From the NCBI GenBank assembly GCA_018882485.1, contig VERU01000046.1:1-10919 (forward strand): a stretch of DNA of 10,919 nucleotides, written 5' to 3'. A program made the translations under genes and the position numbers. A model generated the notes under the pieces. The model did no database searches. It saw nothing but the letters and a program-made list of their open reading frames with translations, and was not told the DNA's origin. Positions 5,532 to 10,919 of this stretch are shown here, one piece after another. This stretch comes from Rhodoferax sp. GTDB lineage: Bacteria > Pseudomonadota > Gammaproteobacteria > Burkholderiales > Burkholderiaceae_C. The first letter of the stretch is position 1; every line of letters begins with the position of its first letter.

Positions 5532-8351
5532 TCAGTGCGCCTTCTCCCAGTTGAGCCCCATGCCCACCTCGGCCAGCAGCGGCACGCGCAGCTGCGCCAC
5601 GCCGGCCATCAGGCGCGGCACCTCGTGGCGCACCCAATCGCGCTCGGCCTCGGGCACCTCGAACACCAGTTCATCGTGCACCTGCATGATCATGCGGGTG
5701 GCCCGGCATTCGGCGTCGATCACCTGCTGCACCTTGACCATGCTGAGCTTGATCAGGTCGGCCGCCGTGCCCTGCATGGGCGCGTTGATGGCTGCGCGCT
5801 CGGCGCCGCTGCGCCTCGGCCCGTTGGGCGAGTTGATCTCGGGCAGGTACAGCCGGCGGCCGAACACGGTCTCCACATAGCCCAGACGGCGCGCGGTCTC
5901 GCGGGTCTCGTCCATGTAGCGCTTGACCCCGGGGTAACGCTCGAAATAGCGCTCGATGTAGTTGCGGGCCGCGGTGTTGTCGATGCCCAGGCTGCGCGCC
6001 AGGCCGAAGGCGCTCATGCCGTAGATCAGCCCGAAATTGATCACCTTGGCGTAGCGCCTCTGCTCGCTGCTGACCTGGTCGGTGCTCACACCGAACACCT
6101 CGGCCGCCGTGGCGCGGTGCACGTCCATCCCGTCGTGGAAGGCCAGCACCAGCGCCGCGTCGCCGCTCAGGTGGGCCATGATGCGCAGCTCGATCTGGCT
6201 GTAGTCGGCGCTGGCGATCACACAGCCGGGCGGCGCCACGAAGGCCTCGCGCACGCGCCGCCCCTCGGGTGTGCGCACCGGGATGTTCTGCAGGTTGGGG
6301 TCGTTGCTGGAAAGGCGTCCGGTCACCGCCACGGCCTGCGCATAGTGGGTGTGCTCCCGGCCGGTGCGCGGCAGGGCCAGCTGGGCGAGCTTGTCGGTGT
6401 AGGTGCCCTTGAGCTTGGACAGGCCGCGGTGTTCCAGGATGCGGGCCGGCAGCGGGTAGTCCTCGGCCAGCTTTTCCAGCACCTCCTCGTCGGTGCTGGG
6501 CGCGCCGGTGGCGGTCTTCTTGACCACCGGCAGCCCCAGCTTGCCAAAGAAGATTTCTCCGATCTGCTTGGGACTGCCCAGGTTGAAGGGCTGCCCGGCC
6601 AGCTCGTGGGCCTGGCGCTCCAGCTCCAGGATGCGCTGGCCGAGCTCGTGGCTCTGGGCGGCCAGGGTGGGCGCGTCGATCAGCACGCCGTTGCGCTCGA
6701 TGCGGTACAGCGCCTCGCTGCTGGCGATTTCCAGGTCGTAGACGAAACGCAGCCGCGAGTCGGCCTGCAGCCGGGGCCACAGCACCTGGTGCACCGCCAG
6801 GGTCTGGTCGGCGTCCTCGCAGGAGTAGGCGCTGGCGCGGGCGATCTCGACCTGCGAGAAGCCGATCTGGTTCGCGCCCTTGCCGCACAGGTCCTCGTAG
6901 CTGATGCCGCCGCGCCCCAGGTGGCGCTCGGCCAGGCTGCTCAGGCCATGCGGCTTGTGCACTTCCAGCACATAGCTTTGCAGCATGGTGTCGTGGGCGT
7001 AGCCCTGAACCTCGATGCCGTGGTTGGCGAAGACATGGCGGTCGTACTTCACATGCTGGCCCAGCTTGGGACGGGTGGCGTCCTGCAGCCAGGGCGTCAG
7101 GCGGGCCAGCACCGCCTCGCGCGGCAACTGCTCGGGCGCGCCCGGGTAGTCGTGGGTCAGCGGCAGGTAGGCGGCCTCGCCCGGCTGCACCGAAAAGCTC
7201 AGACCGACGATCTCGGCCCGCATGGCGTCGAGCGAGGTGGTCTCGGTGTCGAGCGCCACCAGTTCTGCCGTCTCCAGCCGCGCCAGCCAGCGCTCGAAGG
7301 ATGGCCAGTCCAGCAGCGTCTCGTACCGGCCCTCGGGCTGTGCACCACGGGGCGGGGGCGACGGCTCATCGAACAGACCGGGTTCATGGGCCTGGAATCC
7401 CGGCCGGTCCGCCGGGGCCTGCGCCGCGTCGGTGCCGAGAGCCCGGGCCAGGGTCCTGAATCCGTATTTTTCGTAAAAAAGGGCCAGGGCCCTTGTGTCT
7501 TCTGGACTGGTCGCTATGAAATCAAGAGCAGGAAGGTTGGGCACCCAGCCGTCGAGGTCGCAATCGGTCTTGATGCACAGCAACTGCCGCCCGGTGGGCA
7601 ACCAGCCCAGGGCAGCCCGGAGGTTGTCCCCCGCCGCACCCTTGATTTCGTCCGCATGGGCCACCACGGCCTCCAGTGAGCCGTACTCGTTCAGCCACTT
7701 GGCCGCCGTCTTGGGGCCGACCTTGGGCACGCCGGGCACGTTGTCCACGGCGTCGCCGACCAGGGTCTGGAAATCCAGCATCAGACCGGGCGGTACGCCG
7801 AACTCGGCCTCCACGCCGGCCGGGTCGCGGCGCCGGCCGTTCATGGTGTCGACGATGGTGATGCGGGCGTTGACCAGTTGCGCCAGGTCCTTGTCGCCGC
7901 TGCTGATCACCACACCCAGCCCCTGACGGGAGGCGGTCACGGCAAGGGTGCCGATCACGTCATCGGCCTCCACGCCCGGCACATCGAGCACCTTCCACCC
8001 CAGCAGGCGCACCACCTCGTGAATGGCCGGGATCTGGGCCCGAAGGTCCTCGGGCATGGGGGCCCGGTGCGCCTTGTACTCGGGGTAGAGCGCATCACGG
8101 AAGGTGGGGCCATGGGCGTCGAACACGCAGGCTGCGTACCGAGCCGGCACCTCCTTGCGCAGCTTCTGCAGCATGTTGATCATGCCCCGGATGGCCCCGG
8201 TGGGGGGGCTGGTGGGGTCGCCCGGCACCGCCCGCAGGTCGGGCATGGCATGAAAGGCGCGGTAGAGGTAGCTGGAGCCGTCGACCAGCAGCAGGACGTC
8301 GGGTTCCGGATCGGCCGGTCCGGGGGCCAGCGGCGCGGGGGTGTCGAACAT
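5532..8351 (-). CDS. polA: DNA polymerase I (PolA), full length
   Basis: The 939-residue enzyme (E. coli has 928) fills gaps and removes RNA primers during replication and repair. The 5'-nuclease domain (about 18-300) shows [35 protein letters not shown] and [21 protein letters not shown]. The 3'-5' proofreading domain (about 345-530) looks active: D368-T-E370 (Exo I), D437 in HVKYDRHV (Exo II), and Y509/D513 in YSCEDAD (Exo III). The polymerase domain (about 535-939) has motif [10 protein letters not shown] at 716-724, motif [15 protein letters not shown] at 765-778, and motif C H892-D-E. The start at 8351 is favoured because CACAAT ends 6 nt upstream, which suits a leaderless message; no Shine-Dalgarno exists. 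Codons for residues about 271-295, joining the nuclease and proofreading domains, are unusually AT-rich and overlap the repeat-like element at 7467-7541. Confidence 0.98.
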   Translation of the reverse strand: MFDTPAPLAPGPADPEPDVLLLVDGSSYLYRAFHAMPDLRAVPGDPTSPPTGAIRGMINMLQKLRKEVPARYAACVFDAHGPTFRDALYPEYKAHRAPMPEDLRAQIPAIHEVVRLLGWKVLDVPGVEADDVIGTLAVTASRQGLGVVISSGDKDLAQLVNARITIVDTMNGRRRDPAGVEAEFGVPPGLMLDFQTLVGDAVDNVPGVPKVGPKTAAKWLNEYGSLEAVVAHADEIKGAAGDNLRAALGWLPTGRQLLCIKTDCDLDGWVPNLPALDFIATSPEDTRALALFYEKYGFRTLARALGTDAAQAPADRPGFQAHEPGLFDEPSPPPRGAQPEGRYETLLDWPSFERWLARLETAELVALDTETTSLDAMRAEIVGLSFSVQPGEAAYLPLTHDYPGAPEQLPREAVLARLTPWLQDATRPKLGQHVKYDRHVFANHGIEVQGYAHDTMLQSYVLEVHKPHGLSSLAERHLGRGGISYEDLCGKGANQIGFSQVEIARASAYSCEDADQTLAVHQVLWPRLQADSRLRFVYDLEIASSEALYRIERNGVLIDAPTLAAQSHELGQRILELERQAHELAGQPFNLGSPKQIGEIFFGKLGLPVVKKTATGAPSTDEEVLEKLAEDYPLPARILEHRGLSKLKGTYTDKLAQLALPRTGREHTHYAQAVAVTGRLSSNDPNLQNIPVRTPEGRRVREAFVAPPGCVIASADYSQIELRIMAHLSGDAALVLAFHDGMDVHRATAAEVFGVSTDQVSSEQRRYAKVINFGLIYGMSAFGLARSLGIDNTAARNYIERYFERYPGVKRYMDETRETARRLGYVETVFGRRLYLPEINSPNGPRRSGAERAAINAPMQGTAADLIKLSMVKVQQVIDAECRATRMIMQVHDELVFEVPEAERDWVRHEVPRLMAGVAQLRVPLLAEVGMGLNWEKAH
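7467..7541 (+). repeat. Repeat-like element within polA, copy B
   Basis: This AT-richer stretch (about 52% G+C from 7473) resembles copy A in sseA. Its left end is a hairpin TTTTT-CGT-AAAAA (7467-7479). Its right end holds GCTAT...AGAGC (7513-7529), a 17-nt imperfect dyad of the same length and place as GCTAC...GTAGC in copy A, and both are followed by AG and, nine bases on, TGGG. It reads along the plus strand, opposite to polA, whereas copy A reads along its host gene. It encodes polA residues about 271-295, an interdomain segment. Confidence 0.5.
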
Positions 8352-8357
8352 GGCACC

Positions 8358-8363
8358 ATTGTG
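8358..8363 (-). promoter_or_regulatory. Probable -10 element of leaderless polA transcript
   Basis: On the minus strand CACAAT is followed by 6 nt (GGTGCC) and the polA ATG. No ribosome binding site fits between, so the message would start at or next to the start codon. No convincing -35 is seen at standard distance. Confidence 0.45.
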
Positions 8364-8380
8364 CCTGCGCCTGCTGCAAG

Positions 8381-8438
8381 CCGGCCACCCGGGCAGGGCA
8401 TCACGGTCCGGCCTGCTGACCGGTCACCCGGGCGGGGC
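8381..8438. repeat. Paired direct repeat and palindrome in the polA/DUF2782 divergent promoter
   Basis: Two 19-nt copies, 8381-8399 and 8420-8438, match at 17 of 19 positions and are 39 nt apart; each has the core CACCCGGGC, which contains CCCGGG. A perfect 10-bp palindrome TGACCGGTCA lies at 8417-8426, at the edge of the second copy and about where a -35 for the DUF2782 promoter would be. They may be regulator sites, or chance in GC-rich DNA. Confidence 0.4.
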
Positions 8439-8444
8439 TGGACC

Positions 8445-8450
8445 TACAAT
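8445..8450 (+). promoter_or_regulatory. Probable -10 element of leaderless DUF2782-thrB transcript
   Basis: TACAAT, preceded by GGACC, ends 6 nt before the ATG at 8457. No Shine-Dalgarno is present, so the transcript most likely starts at or beside the start codon. There is no good -35 at 17 nt; the palindrome at 8417-8426 overlaps that position, which would suit activator- or repressor-controlled expression. Confidence 0.6.
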
Positions 8451-8456
8451 GCCGCC

Positions 8457-8750
8457 ATGCCGCCTTTTTCCCGGTTCCTGTCCGCCCCGCTCCTGCTGGC
8501 CGCCAGCGGGATTGCCCTGGCACAACCGGCGCCCAGCCCGGCGCGCACGGATGCGGCTTCGGTCCCGGGGCCGGCTCCGGTGGAGGCCCGCGCCGTACGC
8601 ATCCGCATCGAGGACGCCGGCTCCCGCATCGACGAACTGCGCGTGGGCGGCGAGACCCGCAGCATCACGGTGCAGCCCAAGGGGGGCATGCCGGCCTACC
8701 AGGTGCAGCCCTCGAGCGGCGAGCGGCGCTGGAAGGTGCTGGCCTTCTGA
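8457..8750 (+). CDS. DUF2782 family small exported protein
   Basis: The 97-residue protein has a signal peptide: a short N-terminus with R6, hydrophobic core [13 protein letters not shown], and ALAQ at 20-23 as the likely cleavage site. A Pro/Ala-rich linker (24-42) leads to a compact C-terminal domain (about 45-97), [19 protein letters not shown] then [16 protein letters not shown] and RRWKVLAF. This pattern of a charged beta strand, a variant of EYR-x-G, and an I-x-V-x-PK-x-G-x-PAY motif matches the DUF2782 family, whose function is unknown. It would be periplasmic. The ATG at 8457 is set by the -10 box 6 nt upstream and by the signal peptide. thrB starts 4 nt after the stop. As I recall, a gene of this type sits between polA and thrB in Pseudomonas too, so the linkage is old. 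Confidence 0.85.
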   Translation: MPPFSRFLSAPLLLAASGIALAQPAPSPARTDAASVPGPAPVEARAVRIRIEDAGSRIDELRVGGETRSITVQPKGGMPAYQVQPSSGERRWKVLAF

Positions 8751-8754
8751 ACGC

Positions 8755-9750
8755 ATGGCGGTCTACACCGAGGTGTCCGAGGCCGAAGCGGCCGCGCTGC
8801 TGCGTGGGCTGGGCCTGGGCGAGTTGCGCGAACTGCGCGGCTGCCCTGGCGGCATCGAGAACACCAACTACTTTGTCACGACCGAGTGCAACGGACAGAC
8901 ACTGCAGCGGGTGCTGACCCTGTTCGAACGCCTCAGTTTCGAACAGCTGCCCTTCTACCTGCAGCTGATGCGGCACCTGGCCGACCGCGGCATTCCGGTG
9001 CCGGCCCCGGCCGCCGATGCGCGCGGCAACCTGGTGCTGCGGCTCAAGGGCAAGCCGGCCGCCGTGGTGGACCGGCTGCGTGGCGCCAGCGAACTGCAGC
9101 CGCAGCCCGGACACTGTGCCGAAGTCGGTGCCATGCTGGCGCGCATGCACCTGGCGGGCCAGGATTTCGAGCTGGCCCAGCCCAACCTGCGCGGCCTGGC
9201 CTGGTGGCAGGAAACGGTGCCGGTGGTGCTGCCCCATGTGCAGCCCGCCCAGGCGGCCTTGCTGCGTGCCGAGCTGGCCTACCAGCTGCATGTGGCGGCC
9301 AGCCCGGATTACGCCGCGCTGCCGCGCGGGCCCATCCACGCCGACCTGTTCCGCGACAACGTGATGTTCGAACCTGGCGACGGGCCGCCGCGCCTCAGCG
9401 GGTTCTTCGATTTCTACTTTGCCGGGGTGGACAGCTGGCTGTTTGATCTGGCCGTCTGCCTCAACGACTGGTGCGTGGACCTGCCGACCGGGGCGCACCA
9501 CGCAGCGCGGGCGACCGCCTTCATGGATGCCTACCAGGCGGTGCGGCCGCTGCAGGTCGCCGAGCGCCGCCTGCTGCCGGCCATGCTGCGCGCCGGCGCA
9601 CTGCGGTTCTGGATCTCTCGCCTGTGGGACTGGCACCTGCCGCGCGAGGCCAGCCTGCTCAAGCCCCACGACCCCACCCACTTCGAGCGGGTGCTGCGCC
9701 AGCGGGTGGACCACCCCTTCGTCCTCGACCGTGACACGGTGACATCGTGA
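8755..9750 (+). CDS. thrB: Homoserine kinase, APH-like type (ThrB)
   Basis: The 331-residue cytoplasmic enzyme phosphorylates L-homoserine with ATP to O-phosphohomoserine, the penultimate step of threonine synthesis. It belongs to the choline/aminoglycoside-kinase-like fold (COG2334) used by Pseudomonas and Burkholderiales, unrelated to the GHMP kinase ThrB of E. coli. Motifs: nucleotide loop [10 protein letters not shown] (32-41), Brenner motif H195-A-D197-LFRD201-N202 with catalytic D197, and metal-binding D219 in GFFDFYFAG, followed by [12 protein letters not shown]. Family members begin MAVYT/S-x-V and this one starts [12 protein letters not shown], fixing the start at 8755. The stop overlaps the next gene as GTGA. 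Transcribed with the DUF2782 gene. The other threonine genes (hom, thrC) are not in the window. Confidence 0.95.
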   Translation: MAVYTEVSEAEAAALLRGLGLGELRELRGCPGGIENTNYFVTTECNGQTLQRVLTLFERLSFEQLPFYLQLMRHLADRGIPVPAPAADARGNLVLRLKGKPAAVVDRLRGASELQPQPGHCAEVGAMLARMHLAGQDFELAQPNLRGLAWWQETVPVVLPHVQPAQAALLRAELAYQLHVAASPDYAALPRGPIHADLFRDNVMFEPGDGPPRLSGFFDFYFAGVDSWLFDLAVCLNDWCVDLPTGAHHAARATAFMDAYQAVRPLQVAERRLLPAMLRAGALRFWISRLWDWHLPREASLLKPHDPTHFERVLRQRVDHPFVLDRDTVTS

Positions 9751-10532
9751 AGCTGCATATTTCGTCGGCAGGCGCCGGTCTGCGCTGGATCCGTCGCGGT
9801 GCACGCACCTTCTGGCGCCAGCCCCTGGGCCTCACGGGGGTCTTCGTGCTGTTCATGGCCGGGGTGTCGCTGCTGACCTGGCTGCCGGTGCTGGGGCTGC
9901 CGCTGGCGATGGTGGCGCTGCCCGGTCTGACCCTGGGGCTGATGGCGGCCACCCGCGAAGCCGACGAGGGACGCTTCCCCGGGCCGATGATCCTGCTGAC
10001 CGCGTTTCGGCGAGGCCCCGCGCAGACCCGCTCCATGGCATTGCTGGGAGCCTGCTACGCCATCGGCTTCCTGACGGCGGTCGGGCTGTCCTGGCTGGCC
10101 GATGGCGGCGGCTTCGCCCGGGTCTACCTGGGCGGCACATTGCCCGACGCACAGGCGGCTTCGGCACCGGGTTTCCAGCTGGCGCTGCTGGTGTTCCTGC
10201 TCATCCACCTGCCGGTCTCGCTGATGTTCTGGCACGCGCCGGCCCTGGTGCACTGGCACGGCATGCCCGCCCTCAAGAGCGTGTTCTTCAGCATGGTGGC
10301 CTGCCTGCGCAATCTGCGGGCCCTGCTGCTGTTCGGCCTGGGCTGGATGCTGGTGATGCTGCTCGCGCTGATGGCCGTGGCCCTGCTGGCCGCCCTGCCC
10401 GGCCTGGGCTGGCTGGGCAACCTGTTCCTGCCGGTGATGCTGGTGCTGGCCGCCATGTTCTTCTGCTCGCTGTATTTCACCTACCGCGACACCTTCCGCT
10501 CCGAAACGTCCGGCGAAGCGCCCCCACCATGA
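9747..10532 (+). CDS. BPSS1780 family inner-membrane protein
   Basis: The 261-residue membrane protein has five or six hydrophobic segments: about 28-48, 50-68, 97-117, 143-165, 192-216 and 222-245. Features that recall the BPSS1780 family are the N-terminal amphipathic stretch with [13 protein letters not shown], the [18 protein letters not shown] block at 161-178, [16 protein letters not shown], and the closing [10 protein letters not shown]. The function of the family is unknown; it is largely betaproteobacterial. The start is GTG at 9747, overlapping the thrB stop as GTGA, and no better start occurs before the first helix. The stop overlaps the following ATG as ATGA, so it is translationally coupled on both sides. 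It has no recognised role in threonine synthesis; co-transcription may be incidental. Confidence 0.85.
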   Translation: MKLHISSAGAGLRWIRRGARTFWRQPLGLTGVFVLFMAGVSLLTWLPVLGLPLAMVALPGLTLGLMAATREADEGRFPGPMILLTAFRRGPAQTRSMALLGACYAIGFLTAVGLSWLADGGGFARVYLGGTLPDAQAASAPGFQLALLVFLLIHLPVSLMFWHAPALVHWHGMPALKSVFFSMVACLRNLRALLLFGLGWMLVMLLALMAVALLAALPGLGWLGNLFLPVMLVLAAMFFCSLYFTYRDTFRSETSGEAPPP

Positions 10533-10919
10533 GATCGAACCCGCCCGCGTCGCGCCCCGAATCCGAATGGCTGTGGTTCCAGCGCCGCCAGGTGCTGCAG
10601 GCGGCGGCTGGCTGGCTGGCGCTGGGCGGCGCAGCCGGTGCGTGGGCCCAAGAGCGCAGCAATGTGGTGGAGCGGGTGGGCGATGTGCTGCTCAACGGCC
10701 AGCCCCTTCGCGACGGGGATTCGGTGCGGGTCGGCGACGAGTTGCAGACCGGCCCGGGTTCCCGGCTGACCGTGGTGGTCGACGGGGTAGCCCTGCATCT
10801 GCGTGCGGGCAGCCGGCTGCGGATCGAAGCGCGCGAAAGCAGCCCCCTGCTGCTCGGGACCCTGCGGTTGATCACCGGCGCCATGGGCAGCGCCTGGAGT
10901 GCCGGGCCGGTGCGGCGGG
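10529..10919 (+). CDS. FecR-domain protein with Tat-like signal, N-terminal fragment
   Basis: The gene starts at ATG 10529, overlapping the previous stop as ATGA, and runs off the right edge after 130 codons without a stop. The N-terminus has R19-R20 in FQRRQVLQ, a hydrophobic stretch AAAGWLALGGAAGA and a cleavage-type AWA-Q at 40/41, so it is probably exported, possibly by Tat. The mature part reads as a FecR domain: ERVGDVLLNGQPL, a DGDSVRVGDELQTGPGS turn, TVVVDGVALHLRAGSRLRIE. This beta-strand repeat with G-D-x-L-x-TG-x-GS is typical of FecR-type periplasmic proteins, which include surface-sensing and stand-alone forms. It is followed by a Leu-rich segment LLLGTLRLITGAMG, also usual in the family. 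No sigma factor or TonB receptor gene is adjacent in the window, so a link to iron sensing cannot be claimed. Confidence 0.8.
   Translation, partial: MRSNPPASRPESEWLWFQRRQVLQAAAGWLALGGAAGAWAQERSNVVERVGDVLLNGQPLRDGDSVRVGDELQTGPGSRLTVVVDGVALHLRAGSRLRIEARESSPLLLGTLRLITGAMGSAWSAGPVRR

Noticed and set aside
7445..7489. Direct repeat GGGCCAGGG at 7445-7453 and 7481-7489 as target-site duplication of copy B
   Set aside because: The second copy lies inside the element rather than at its far edge, and both encode Leu-Ala-rich polA codons, so coincidence is likely.
5343..7679. Very long plus-strand open frame (778 codons) antisense to polA
   Set aside because: It mirrors polA and continues into the hydrolase start. 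Its product is His/Gln/Val/Gly-rich low-complexity with no domain, as expected for the antisense frame of a GC-rich gene.
1..10919. CRISPR array, tRNA/rRNA genes, insertion sequence, prophage or defence system
   Set aside because: No spaced identical repeats, clover-leaf signatures, transposase or integrase motifs, or nuclease/helicase/toxin genes were found on either strand.

Overview
This is a GC-rich stretch (roughly two thirds G+C, judged by eye) of ordinary bacterial chromosome, densely packed with genes. The content points to a betaproteobacterium of the order Burkholderiales, probably Comamonadaceae or a near relative. Reasons: a BPSS1780-family membrane protein, an APH-type homoserine kinase beside polA and a DUF2782 protein, an xseB-ispA gene pair, and promoter spacing with the -10 box six or seven bases before the start codon. 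The assignment is inference; no 16S gene or other decisive marker lies in the window. No phage, insertion sequence, CRISPR array, tRNA or rRNA is visible.

Left block (1-3584). On the minus strand, xseB (exonuclease VII small subunit) overlaps the 5' end of ispA, which is cut by the window edge. Divergent from them on the plus strand lies a run of three genes: an orphan Rieske non-haem iron oxygenase alpha subunit, an EamA/DMT-family exporter 5 nt downstream, and a two-domain sulfurtransferase with a 3-mercaptopyruvate sulfurtransferase-type active site.

Middle block (3623-8351, all minus strand). polA (full-length DNA polymerase I with all three domains intact) is followed by a Tat-exported dienelactone-hydrolase-family protein and a ZIP metal transporter with a very histidine-rich loop. 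Inverted repeats lie after polA and between the hydrolase and the ZIP gene.

Right block (8457-10919, plus strand). Divergent from polA is a tightly coupled cluster: a DUF2782 secreted protein, thrB (homoserine kinase), a BPSS1780 membrane protein and the start of a FecR-domain protein with a Tat-like signal. Junctions are 4 nt or overlapping, so this is almost certainly one transcript. polA / DUF2782 / thrB is a neighbourhood I also recall from Pseudomonas.

The most unusual signal is a pair of related, locally AT-richer stretches of about 70-75 bp, one inside the sulfurtransferase gene (3161-3235) and one inside polA (7467-7541). They align on the same DNA strand at about 61% identity although the two host genes run in opposite directions, so protein homology cannot explain the likeness. 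They look like decayed copies of a dispersed palindromic repeat absorbed into coding sequence. Secondary points are several likely leaderless promoters, a paired direct repeat with a palindrome in the polA/DUF2782 divergent promoter, and a glutamate at the bridging position of the orphan Rieske oxygenase. I found no convincing new defence or mobile system.
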